From Megalodesulfovibrio gigas DSM 1382 = ATCC 19364 (GTDB lineage: Bacteria > Desulfobacterota > Desulfovibrionia > Desulfovibrionales > Desulfovibrionaceae): a DNA stretch of 64,000 nucleotides. The position numbers and the translations under genes were made by a program. This document shows positions 55,549 through 63,460 of the stretch, piece after piece (positions within the stretch are counted from its first letter, which is position 1; each line of letters opens with the position of its first letter). The stretch spans positions 1,853,161 to 1,917,160 of the forward strand of contig NC_022444.1 in NCBI RefSeq assembly GCF_000468495.1. Reading direction: 5' to 3'. Under the pieces are notes generated by a model. That model was given only the letters and a program-made list of their open reading frames with translations. It was not told the origin of the DNA and ran no database searches.

Positions 55549-56025
55549 CTATCGGGGGCCGCGGCCGGGCTTTTCCGGCAGGGGCACGCCGGTGACCTTG
55601 AAGAACTCCTTACGCATGGCCACGTTTGCCTTGAAGATTTGCGCGTGCAGGCCGTTGATTTCGTCCACCAGCTTGTTGATGGTGTCGTCGCTGGTGTTGG
55701 GCGTGGCGATGAGGGCGTTGAGTTCGTGTTTCTTGCCCTTGGCGCGTTCCTGCAGGGGGTAGATGGCCTTGCGATGTTCCATGAGCAGGGTCTTTGCGCT
55801 CTCGCGGACTTCGGGGGGCAGGAATTGTTCCAGGCGCTCCAGGGGGCTGCAGCCCCGGAATCGTTCGTGAGGGGCGTTCATGCCAAGCCCGCCCGGCCCT
55901 CGGCCGGGTCCTTCTTCCGATCCTTCGCCGGGCCTGCCCATGCCGAAGGGCTGGGCCACACTGGATGCGACCAACACGGTGCAGCAAAGCAGGGCTGCAA
56001 GGCTCAGACTGTACAAACGGTTCAT
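55549..56025 (-). CDS. Spy/CpxP/ZraP-like periplasmic protein
   Basis: The 158-residue protein has a signal peptide (LYSLSLAALLCCTVLVASSVA), a Gly/Pro-rich stretch (GMGRPGEGSEEGPGRGPGG), and a helical domain with SPLERLEQFLPPEVRESAKTLL and a long charged helix, matching small periplasmic chaperone/metal-resistance proteins (Spy, CpxP, ZraP). No classical His/Met metal site is obvious. It stands alone on the minus strand, divergent from the Cache-type gene. Confidence 0.78.
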   Translation of the reverse strand: MNRLYSLSLAALLCCTVLVASSVAQPFGMGRPGEGSEEGPGRGPGGLGMNAPHERFRGCSPLERLEQFLPPEVRESAKTLLMEHRKAIYPLQERAKGKKHELNALIATPNTSDDTINKLVDEINGLHAQIFKANVAMRKEFFKVTGVPLPEKPGRGPR

Positions 56026-56263
56026 GGTGCTACTCCTTGTGTTGTGGTGTGTCCTGCATGGACACTACGGCTATAGCAGGTGTCGTGCCAGTGTTGTTTT
56101 CTCGTTTTTACACCATGTTGCAAACAATCACCCCATGCAGTGCGGCACAGGTTGTGCAGAATGTTGCGCCGGGTGTGCAATGTGGCGCATGGCGGAATTG
56201 TCACCGCAGGTCAGTGCATGATAGGAGGGAGGCGACGGTCGTACATCTCACCCGGGAATCTGC

Positions 56264-57409
56264 ATGCCGTTTCCATCATCACCGGTTCGTGTCCTTGCCC
56301 GCGCTTGTGCTCGCGTTTTTGCTCGGGAGGGTGGCACCCGTCGCCGGGTGCTGGCGGGCATAGGCCTGTGCCTGGCGGCGGCGTTGTTGCTGGTTCTGCT
56401 GGCATCGGCGTGGATCCCCCGCGCAGCCCGACCCGATGCGCCGTCCGCCCGGGACATGGCCCTGCTGGTCACCCGACAATTGCAGCAGACCTATGCCCGG
56501 CTGCTGGGCGAGCGTCGGCTGCTCGTGCGCGAGCGCCTGCAGCGTCTGGAGCAGACTGCCGCCATGGCCCGCCGTCTGGCCGACTTCGCCATGCAGGATG
56601 CCCGCCGGCAGCGCCTGCCCCCACGGGAAACCTGGGAGCATGCCGGCACGCTGGCCCTGGCCCTGCTGGACGATGTGTTCCTGGAACCGGGCGTGCTGTG
56701 CTTTGTGTACGATGCGCGCATCATCGCGCTGACCTATCCCGAACTCGCCTTGCGAGGGCTGGATCTGTCCCCCTATCGCGACCGTCGCGGCCGCTCCCTG
56801 CTGCGCGTGTTGCGAGAGGAAGCCCGGCAGTGGGGGCGCGCCTCGGCGGCGTTCGACTGGAAGGCCCGGGGCGCCGCCCGCATGACGCCGCATCTGGGCA
56901 TGGCGGTGCATCTGCCGGAATTCAACTGGACCCTGGCCATGTTTCTGGACATGGAGGACGCGGCCCGGCGCGAGCGCGAACTGCGCACGCAGGAAGCCCA
57001 GGCCTTGCTGACTCTCCTGGCGCAGACCGACGCGGCGCGGGAGGCAGTCTTTTGTCTGCTGGATCAGCGCGGGCGATTGCTGGGCGCGCCGGTCACGCAG
57101 TTGCCGGCCTCCAACCGGCTGGTCCGGGCGGTCACGGCCGCCAACATGCTGGGCAGTCCGGAAGCGCAGTCCCGGCTGCTGCTGACCGCGCTTGTGGAAG
57201 GACCGGCGCGGCTGGAAGACCTTCCCGGCGATCCGGGCCCCGTTGAGGTCCTGGGGGTGTCGCATGCCGCCCTGGGCTGGACGCTGGTCCGCATTTCCCC
57301 CACGCCGGCCGGGCTGTGGGGCTGGCTGCTGGCGGGCGGCATCCTTGTGGCGGCTGTGTGCATTCTCTTGATCTCTGGCTCTTTACAGCCGGGCAAGGAT
57401 GGGTCATGA
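56264..57409 (+). CDS. Membrane protein with Cache-like extracytoplasmic domain and no output domain
   Basis: The 381-residue protein has a basic N-terminus, a membrane helix (about 29-50), a large external region of about 300 residues with helical start (LLVTRQLQQTYARLLGERRLL) and Cache-like strands (VLCFVYDARIIALTYPELALRGLDLS, FCLLDQRGRLLGAP), a second helix (about 348-370), and a 10-residue tail. It has the sensory half of a chemoreceptor or histidine kinase but no HAMP, kinase or methyl-accepting part. Its stop is 57 bases before ald. Function unknown. Confidence 0.72.
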   Translation: MPFPSSPVRVLARACARVFAREGGTRRRVLAGIGLCLAAALLLVLLASAWIPRAARPDAPSARDMALLVTRQLQQTYARLLGERRLLVRERLQRLEQTAAMARRLADFAMQDARRQRLPPRETWEHAGTLALALLDDVFLEPGVLCFVYDARIIALTYPELALRGLDLSPYRDRRGRSLLRVLREEARQWGRASAAFDWKARGAARMTPHLGMAVHLPEFNWTLAMFLDMEDAARRERELRTQEAQALLTLLAQTDAAREAVFCLLDQRGRLLGAPVTQLPASNRLVRAVTAANMLGSPEAQSRLLLTALVEGPARLEDLPGDPGPVEVLGVSHAALGWTLVRISPTPAGLWGWLLAGGILVAAVCILLISGSLQPGKDGS

Positions 57410-57466
57410 GGTGGAACTGGTTGTTTGATCCGCACTATTGATAGATCTGCCCAGGAGGCACACTGC

Positions 57467-58579
57467 ATGATCGTTGGTATTCCCAAGGAAATCAAAACCA
57501 TGGAAAACCGCGTGGCCATGACGCCCGGCGCGGTGGGCGCGTTTGTGCGCAATGGCCATACAGTGTTGGTGGAGCGAGGCGCCGGTGTTGGCAGCGGCCT
57601 GCGCGACGAGGAGTACGCCGCCGCCGGAGCGCGGTTGGTCTCGGCGGATGACGCCTGGGCCGCAGAAATGGTCATCAAGGTCAAAGAGCCCATCCAGCAG
57701 GAATACAAGTACCTGCGCGATGGGCTCCTTCTTTTCACATACCTGCATCTGGCCGCGGACAAGCCGCTGACCGAAGCCCTGCTGGAAAGCAAGACCACCG
57801 GCGTGGCCTACGAGACCGTGCAGCTGGACAATGGCGCGCTGCCCCTGCTGGTGCCCATGAGCGAAGTGGCCGGCCGCATGGCCCCGCAGGTGGGGGCGCA
57901 GTGCCTGGAAAAGCCCCACGGCGGCCGCGGCATGCTGCTGGGCGGCGTGCCGGGCGTGGAGCCGGCGGAAGTGGTCATCCTCGGCGGCGGGGTGGTGGGG
58001 GTGAACGCCACCAAGATTGCCGTGGGCATGGGCGCCCGCGTGACCGTGCTGGACGTGAACCACAGCCGGCTGCAGTATCTGGACGACATCTTCCACAGCC
58101 GCGTGGTGACGCTCATGTCGCATGAGGCGAACATCCGTGCTGCCCTGTGCAAGGCGGATCTGGTGATCGGCGCGGTGCTCATCCCCGGGGCCAAGGCGCC
58201 GCGGCTGGTCACGCGGGAGATGCTGCCGTGCATGAAGCCCGGCTCGGTCATTGTGGATGTGGCCGTGGACCAGGGCGGCTGCGTGGAGACCATCAAGGCC
58301 ACCACCCACGCCGATCCCACCTATGTTGTGGATGGCGTGGTCCATTACGGCGTGGCCAACATGCCCGGCGCAGTGCCCCGCACCTCCACCTTTGCCCTGG
58401 TGAACCAGACCCTGCCGTATGCCCTGTCCCTGGCCAACAAGGGCTGCAAGGCCCTGAGGGACGATGCCCCCCTGGCCCGTGGCCTGAACACCTGGCAGGG
58501 CCAGCTTACCTGCAGCGGTGTGGCCGAGGCCTTCGGCATGAGCTGCGAGTCCCTGTCCGGCGTGGTCCAGGCCCTGTAG
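57467..58579 (+). CDS. ald: Alanine dehydrogenase
   Basis: Ald interconverts alanine and pyruvate with NAD. The 370-residue protein has the start [20 protein letters not shown], catalytic Lys in VKVKEP, the His in [10 protein letters not shown], and the NAD-binding fold [28 protein letters not shown] lies 8 bases upstream of ATG 57467. In sulfate reducers this enzyme supports alanine use. Palindromic elements follow its stop. Confidence 0.96.
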   Translation: MIVGIPKEIKTMENRVAMTPGAVGAFVRNGHTVLVERGAGVGSGLRDEEYAAAGARLVSADDAWAAEMVIKVKEPIQQEYKYLRDGLLLFTYLHLAADKPLTEALLESKTTGVAYETVQLDNGALPLLVPMSEVAGRMAPQVGAQCLEKPHGGRGMLLGGVPGVEPAEVVILGGGVVGVNATKIAVGMGARVTVLDVNHSRLQYLDDIFHSRVVTLMSHEANIRAALCKADLVIGAVLIPGAKAPRLVTREMLPCMKPGSVIVDVAVDQGGCVETIKATTHADPTYVVDGVVHYGVANMPGAVPRTSTFALVNQTLPYALSLANKGCKALRDDAPLARGLNTWQGQLTCSGVAEAFGMSCESLSGVVQAL

Positions 58580-58596
58580 GGTCTGGAGCCGTACGT

Positions 58597-58643
58597 TGCG
58601 AGAGGGGAAACCTTTTTGCAAAAGGTTCTCCCCTCTCTCTCGC
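58597..58643. repeat. Type A palindromic element
   Basis: TTGCGAGAGGGGAAACC and GGTTCTCCCCTCT flank TTTTTGCAAAA, with a CTCTCGC tail. It lies 18 bases past the ald stop and serves as its probable terminator. Confidence 0.85.
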
Positions 58644-58691
58644 TCCCCTTCCAGAAAATTGACAGTTCTTTGTAATTATACCCAAAAAAAT

Positions 58692-58760
58692 CTTTGGAAA
58701 GGGGGTTCGGGGGAAGAACCTTTCTTTAGAAAGGTTTTCCCCCGAGAACTCCCTTCAAAG
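58692..58760. repeat. Type B palindromic element, best preserved copy
   Basis: A 69-base nearly perfect palindrome whose arms begin CTTTGGAAAGGGGGTTC and end GAACTCCCTTCAAAG, with GGGGGAAGAACCTTTCT and AGAAAGGTTTTCCCCC inside. It may work as a bidirectional terminator or as a mobile palindrome. Confidence 0.85.
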
Positions 58761-58882
58761 ATGCCTTGCTTTAGCGCATTCCCGCCGCACAAACGTCGCC
58801 TGATCGTCACGGCGCGGCACCTTGTTCATGGCATGACTGTCGCTTCAGTCCATGCATATCATCATAGACAAGGAGTCCGCGC

Positions 58883-60424
58883 ATGCGTCCCTTCGTTCGT
58901 CGTCTGGCCCTGGGTTTGGCCTTGGTGTTTGCGGCAGCCCCGGCCGGCGCCGCCTCGCTGCATCTGGAAAAGATCGGTGGCCTCAAACTGGGCGGGGAAG
59001 GCGCTGCGGAAATCTGCAGCTTTGATCCCCAGTCCAAATTGCTGTTCGTGGTCAATGCCGGCGAGACGGCCGTGGAAGTGGTGGACCTGAGCAACCCCGC
59101 CGCTCCGGTGAAGAAGTCCAGCATCTCCCTCAAGGAGCATGGCGGCGGCATCAACAGCGTGGCCGTGAAGAACGGGCTGGTGGCCGTGGCTGTGGAGGCC
59201 GATCCCAAACAGGATTCCGGCAAGATCATCCTCATGAATCTGGACGGCACGGTGCGCAAGCGCTTCGACGTGGGCGCGCTGCCGGACATGGTGGCCTTCA
59301 CCCCGGACGGCAAGTACGTGCTGGCCGCCTGCGAAGGCGAACCCAACAAAGACTACAGCGTGGACCCCGAAGGCAGCATCGCGGTGATCAGCCTCGCCAA
59401 GGGCGTGGACGCCGCCACCTGCACCATGGCCTACTTCCACAGCTTCAACACCCAGAAAGCCCAGCTGCAGGCCAAGGGCGTGCGCATCTCCCATCCCAAG
59501 GCCACCGTGTCCCAGGATCTGGAGCCCGAGTATATCGCCGTGTCCCCGGATTCCAAGACCGCCTATGTGGTCCTGCAGGAGAACAACGCCTTCGCCGTGC
59601 TGGACGTGGCCACGGCCAAGGTCAAGGACATCAAGCCCCTGGGCATGAAGGACTGGAAAAAGGCCGGCGGCCTGGACGCCAGCGACAAGGACAAGAAGAT
59701 CAACATCAAGCCCTGGCCGGTGCATGGCCTGTACATGCCGGACTCCGTCGCCGCCTTTGCCGCCAAGGGCAAGGTCTATCTGGTGACGGCCAATGAGGGT
59801 GACTCCCGCGATTACGACGGCTACAGCGACGAAGCCCGCCTGGGCAAGGTCTACCTGAACGACCGCATCTTCCCCGACGCCAAATGGCTCACCCGCGACA
59901 AGCAGCTTGGCCGCCTCAAGGTGGTCAAGGACATGCTGGACACGGACGGCGACGGCCTGGCCGACCGCATCGTGGCCTATGGCGCGCGCTCCTTCTCCAT
60001 CTGGAACGCCGCCACCGGGGCGCAGGTGTTCGACAGCGCCGACCAGTTCGAGCGCATCATCGCCAAGGAGGCACCGGAATACTTCAACGCCGAAGAAAAG
60101 TTCGACGACCGTAGCGACGACAAGGGCCCCGAGCCCGAGGGCGTGACCGTGGGCGTGGTGGACGGCCGCACCTATGCCTTCGTGGGCCTGGAACGCCAGG
60201 GCGGCCTGATGGTGTACGACGTGACCGAGCCGGCCAAGGCCAGCTTCGTGCAGTACATCAACAGCCGCGACTACGCAGCCGACCAGAAATCCGAAGCCGC
60301 CGGGGATGTTGCGCCCGAAGGCGTGCTGTTCATCGCCGCCAAGGACAGCCCCACCGGCCAGGCCCTGGTGGTGACGGCCAACGAGGTGAGCGGCACTGTG
60401 GCCGTGTTTGCTGCGCGCAAGTAA
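58883..60424 (+). CDS. Secreted beta-propeller-like protein, choice-of-anchor I type
   Basis: The 513-residue protein has a signal peptide (RRLALGLALVFAAAPAGA) and repeated beta-propeller-type segments (ADPKQDSGKIILMNLDG, LPDMVAFTPDGKYVLAACEGEPNKDY, PEYIAVSPDSKTAYVVLQENNA, KPWPVHGLYMPDSVAAF, LVTANEGDSRDYDGYSDE). The EGEPN and NEGDSRD motifs match choice-of-anchor I domain proteins, some of which are linked to phosphate metabolism. It ends in a perfect terminator before a Pho box and pst genes. Its enzymatic role is unknown. Confidence 0.85.
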   Translation: MRPFVRRLALGLALVFAAAPAGAASLHLEKIGGLKLGGEGAAEICSFDPQSKLLFVVNAGETAVEVVDLSNPAAPVKKSSISLKEHGGGINSVAVKNGLVAVAVEADPKQDSGKIILMNLDGTVRKRFDVGALPDMVAFTPDGKYVLAACEGEPNKDYSVDPEGSIAVISLAKGVDAATCTMAYFHSFNTQKAQLQAKGVRISHPKATVSQDLEPEYIAVSPDSKTAYVVLQENNAFAVLDVATAKVKDIKPLGMKDWKKAGGLDASDKDKKINIKPWPVHGLYMPDSVAAFAAKGKVYLVTANEGDSRDYDGYSDEARLGKVYLNDRIFPDAKWLTRDKQLGRLKVVKDMLDTDGDGLADRIVAYGARSFSIWNAATGAQVFDSADQFERIIAKEAPEYFNAEEKFDDRSDDKGPEPEGVTVGVVDGRTYAFVGLERQGGLMVYDVTEPAKASFVQYINSRDYAADQKSEAAGDVAPEGVLFIAAKDSPTGQALVVTANEVSGTVAVFAARK

Positions 60425-60444
60425 GCGATTTGTGACGATTTGGA

Positions 60445-60480
60445 GAACAGGCCGGCCCATGCGCCGGCCTGTTCTTTTTT
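60445..60480 (+). terminator. Rho-independent terminator after the beta-propeller gene
   Basis: GAACAGGCCGGC and GCCGGCCTGTTC form a perfect 12-bp stem with a 6-base loop, followed by six T residues. Confidence 0.95.
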
Positions 60481-60494
60481 GGGCAAGGCCGGCA

Positions 60495-60513
60495 TTGTCA
60501 TCATATTGTCACA
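60495..60513 (+). promoter_or_regulatory. Pho box upstream of pstC
   Basis: TTGTCATCATATTGTCACA matches the E. coli Pho box CTGTCATAAAACTGTCACA in 15 of 19 positions, including both TGTCA cores with the correct 11-base period. A third degenerate half-site CTGTTGC follows at 60517, and CGTGAC/GTCACG inverted sites lie at 60529-60545. PhoB-type phosphate control of pstC is likely. Confidence 0.75.
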
Positions 60514-60695
60514 GAACTGTTGCCGAATCGTGACGTTTTGTCACGTGGTCACCTTTCTCGGTTGGTATGGTCTGCGGGTGCGAGGGAAATGCGGGCATGC
60601 CGCTTCCAGCGCACAGGCCGTGCGGCACCTGCGGCCGGATTCGGCAACCTGAACCTTCCGGGACTTCCAGAAGCGCACATGTCATCGAGCAGTCC

Positions 60696-62087
60696 ATGAT
60701 CCCAGCGTATGTCATCTTGCTGTTGTTGCTAGCCTTGAGCGCCGTGGCGTACATGCTCGGGCGGAACAGGGCGTTTGCCGTGGCCGGCGGTCCTGCCGGG
60801 CTGCGCCACCTGCATTCCCGTCCCGGGTATTACGGGGCGCTCACCGCGCTGTGGTGCTTCGGGCCGGCCATCATCGTGTTTGCACTATGGCAGGCCAGCG
60901 AGGGCGGCGTCATCACCGGGCTGGTGGTTTCCCATCTGCCGCCAGAGGTGCAGGCCTTGCCGCCGGATCGGCTCGGGCTGGTGGTCAACGACGTCAAGAA
61001 TCTGGTGGGCGGCAACATTCTGAGCGGGGATCCCTCGCCGGAACTTCGCAAGGCGGCGGACGAGTTCATCCGGCTGCGCGTGTATTCCCGGGTGCTGCTG
61101 CTGGGAGTGTGCGCCATGCTGGCCGCGGGCGGGTTGCTGCTGTCGCGCAAGGGCATCACGCCCCAGCTGCGCGCCCGCAACAAGGTGGAGCGGCTGGTCA
61201 AGTGGCTGCTCATCGCCTGTTCAATGCTGGCCATCTTCACCACTGTGGGCATCATTCTTTCGGTGCTGTTCGAGGCCATCCGCTTTTTCAAGATCATTCC
61301 GGTGCAGGATTTTCTCTTCGGGCTGGAGTGGAGCCCGCAGATGGCCATCCGGGAAGATCAGGTGGGCGGGTCCGGCGCATTCGGCGCTGTCCCGGTGTTC
61401 GTGGGCACGGCGCTCATCTCCATCATCGCCATGGTGGTGGCTGTGCCCATCGGGCTGATGGCGGCCATCTACATGTCTGAATACGCCTCGCGCAAGTTCC
61501 GCGCCACGGCCAAGCCGCTCATGGAAATTCTGGCTGGCATCCCCACGGTGGTATACGGCTTCTTCGCCGCTCTTACCGTGGCGCCCATTGTCCGGGATTG
61601 GGGCAGCGCCGTGGGGCTGAGTGTTTCTTCGGAAAGCGGGCTGGTGGCCGGGCTGGTGATGGGGATCATGATTATCCCCTTTGTCTCCTCCCTGTCTGAT
61701 GACGTCATCAACGCCGTGCCGCAATCCCTGCGCGACGGCGCCTTGGCCCTGGGCTCCACGTCCTCGGAAACGGTGCGCAAGGTGGTGTTGCCTGCTGCCC
61801 TGCCGGGCATTGTGGGCTCGGTGCTGCTGGCCATGTCCCGCGCCATCGGGGAAACGATGATCGTGGTCATGGCGGCCGGGCTCTCGGCCAATCTGACCCT
61901 CAACCCCTTCGAAACCGTGACCACCGTGACGGTGCAGATCGTCACGCTGCTCATCGGGGACCAGGAATTCGACAGCCCGAAGACCCTGGCGGCCTTCGCC
62001 CTGGGGCTGGTGCTGTTCCTGGTGACGCTGTGTCTGAACATCTTCGCCCTGCATGTCGTGCGCAAGTATCGGGAACAGTATGAATAA
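60696..62087 (+). CDS. pstC: Phosphate ABC transporter permease PstC, extended
   Basis: PstC is one of two permeases of the high-affinity phosphate importer. The 463-residue protein is longer than the usual 300 or so. The C-terminal 280 residues form the permease core (GLMAAIYMSEYASRKFRATAKPLMEILAGIPTVVYGFFA, ALALGSTSSETVRKVVLPAALPGIVGSVLLAMSRAIGETM). The N-terminal 180 residues add membrane helices and an external loop. ATG 60696 is chosen; upstream codons lie in the leader. The gene follows a Pho box and overlaps pstA by 8 bases. Confidence 0.92.
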   Translation: MIPAYVILLLLLALSAVAYMLGRNRAFAVAGGPAGLRHLHSRPGYYGALTALWCFGPAIIVFALWQASEGGVITGLVVSHLPPEVQALPPDRLGLVVNDVKNLVGGNILSGDPSPELRKAADEFIRLRVYSRVLLLGVCAMLAAGGLLLSRKGITPQLRARNKVERLVKWLLIACSMLAIFTTVGIILSVLFEAIRFFKIIPVQDFLFGLEWSPQMAIREDQVGGSGAFGAVPVFVGTALISIIAMVVAVPIGLMAAIYMSEYASRKFRATAKPLMEILAGIPTVVYGFFAALTVAPIVRDWGSAVGLSVSSESGLVAGLVMGIMIIPFVSSLSDDVINAVPQSLRDGALALGSTSSETVRKVVLPAALPGIVGSVLLAMSRAIGETMIVVMAAGLSANLTLNPFETVTTVTVQIVTLLIGDQEFDSPKTLAAFALGLVLFLVTLCLNIFALHVVRKYREQYE

Positions 62088-63357
62088 CACCACCACCAAG
62101 CCGCGCCCCATCGACATTGTCAACGCCGGGCTGGCCAAGCGCTATGCTGCGGAGAAGCGCTTTCGGCTGTACGGCTTCTCGGCCATCGTCATCAGCCTGT
62201 GCTTTCTGGGATTGCTGTTCGTGACCATCGTGTACGACGGCTTGCCCGCCTTCACCCAGACGTACCTCAAGCTGGAGGTGGCGCTGCCGGAAGCGGAGTT
62301 CGACCGCGAGAATCTGAACGCGGCCAACTATCCATTGTTCATCAAGCAGGCCATCCGCAGCTATTTTCCCGAGGTGACCGAGCGTCGCGAAGTGCGCGAT
62401 ATCGACAACTTCATCAGCAACAGCGCGCCCTTTGATCTGGAAAAGGCCGTCTTTGCGGACCCGTCTCTCATCGGCAAGTCCGTCACCTTGTGGGTGCTGG
62501 CCGATGACGACGTGGATCAGCTGGTGAAGGGCCACATCGACCGCGACGTGCCCGAAATCGAGCGCCGCATGAGTGACCGGCAGATTGCCTGGGTGGATTC
62601 CCTGAAGAAACGCGGCCTGCTGGAACGGAAGTTCAACACCGTGTTCCTGACCACCGGGGACTCCCGCGAGCCCGAGCAGGCCGGCATCTGGGGCGCGGTG
62701 ATGGGGTCTTTCTACTCCCTGCTCATCACGCTGCTGCTCTCGTTCCCCATTGGCATCTCCGCGGCGGTGTATCTGGAAGAGTTCGCGCCCAAGAACAAGT
62801 GGACGGACCTCATCGAGGTGAACATCAACAACCTGGCCGCCGTGCCCTCCATCGTGTTCGGTCTGCTGGGGCTGGCGGTGTTCCTGAACTTCTTCGAGCT
62901 GCCGCGCTCGGCGCCGCTGGTGGGCGGTCTGGTGCTCACCCTGATGACCCTGCCGGTCATCATCATCGCCTCGCGCGCGGCCCTGAAAAGCGTGCCGCCT
63001 TCCATCCGGGAGGCAGCCCTGGGCATCGGTTCCTCCCAGTTGCAGACGGTGCTCAACCATGTGCTGCCCCTGGCCATGCCGGGCATGCTCACCGGGGCCA
63101 TCATCGGCATGGCCCGCGCCCTGGGGGAAACGGCGCCGCTGCTGATGATCGGCATGGTGGCCTTCATCGTGGACGTGCCGCAAGGCATTACGGACGCCGC
63201 CACGGCCCTGCCGGTGCAGATCTACCTGTGGTCGGACTCGCCGGAACGCGGCTTCCGGGAAAAGACCAGCGCGGCCATCATCGTGCTGTTGGTCTTCCTG
63301 CTGGCCATGAACGCCCTGGCGGTGATTCTGCGCAAGAAATTCGAACGTCGTTGGTAA
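62080..63357 (+). CDS. pstA: Phosphate ABC transporter permease PstA, extended
   Basis: The second permease of the phosphate importer. The 425-residue protein has an N-terminal membrane helix, an external domain of about 150 residues (TIVYDGLPAFTQTYLKLE, then many acidic stretches), and the permease core (PIGISAAVYLEEFAPKNKWTDLIEVNINNLAAVPSIVFGLLGL, ALGIGSSQLQTVLNHVLPLAMPGMLTGAIIGMARALGETAPLLMI). The extension resembles DUF3333-type PstA proteins. ATG 62080 lies within the end of pstC. Confidence 0.92.
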   Translation: MNNTTTKPRPIDIVNAGLAKRYAAEKRFRLYGFSAIVISLCFLGLLFVTIVYDGLPAFTQTYLKLEVALPEAEFDRENLNAANYPLFIKQAIRSYFPEVTERREVRDIDNFISNSAPFDLEKAVFADPSLIGKSVTLWVLADDDVDQLVKGHIDRDVPEIERRMSDRQIAWVDSLKKRGLLERKFNTVFLTTGDSREPEQAGIWGAVMGSFYSLLITLLLSFPIGISAAVYLEEFAPKNKWTDLIEVNINNLAAVPSIVFGLLGLAVFLNFFELPRSAPLVGGLVLTLMTLPVIIIASRAALKSVPPSIREAALGIGSSQLQTVLNHVLPLAMPGMLTGAIIGMARALGETAPLLMIGMVAFIVDVPQGITDAATALPVQIYLWSDSPERGFREKTSAAIIVLLVFLLAMNALAVILRKKFERRW

Positions 63358-63460
63358 TGGCCGACGGCCTCTGCACTCCGCAGGGCCGCCTGGCAGCTTT
63401 GGATATACAGCAACGCAAACAACACACGTGCTTTGCACAATGCTCCTGAGGAGGAACATC

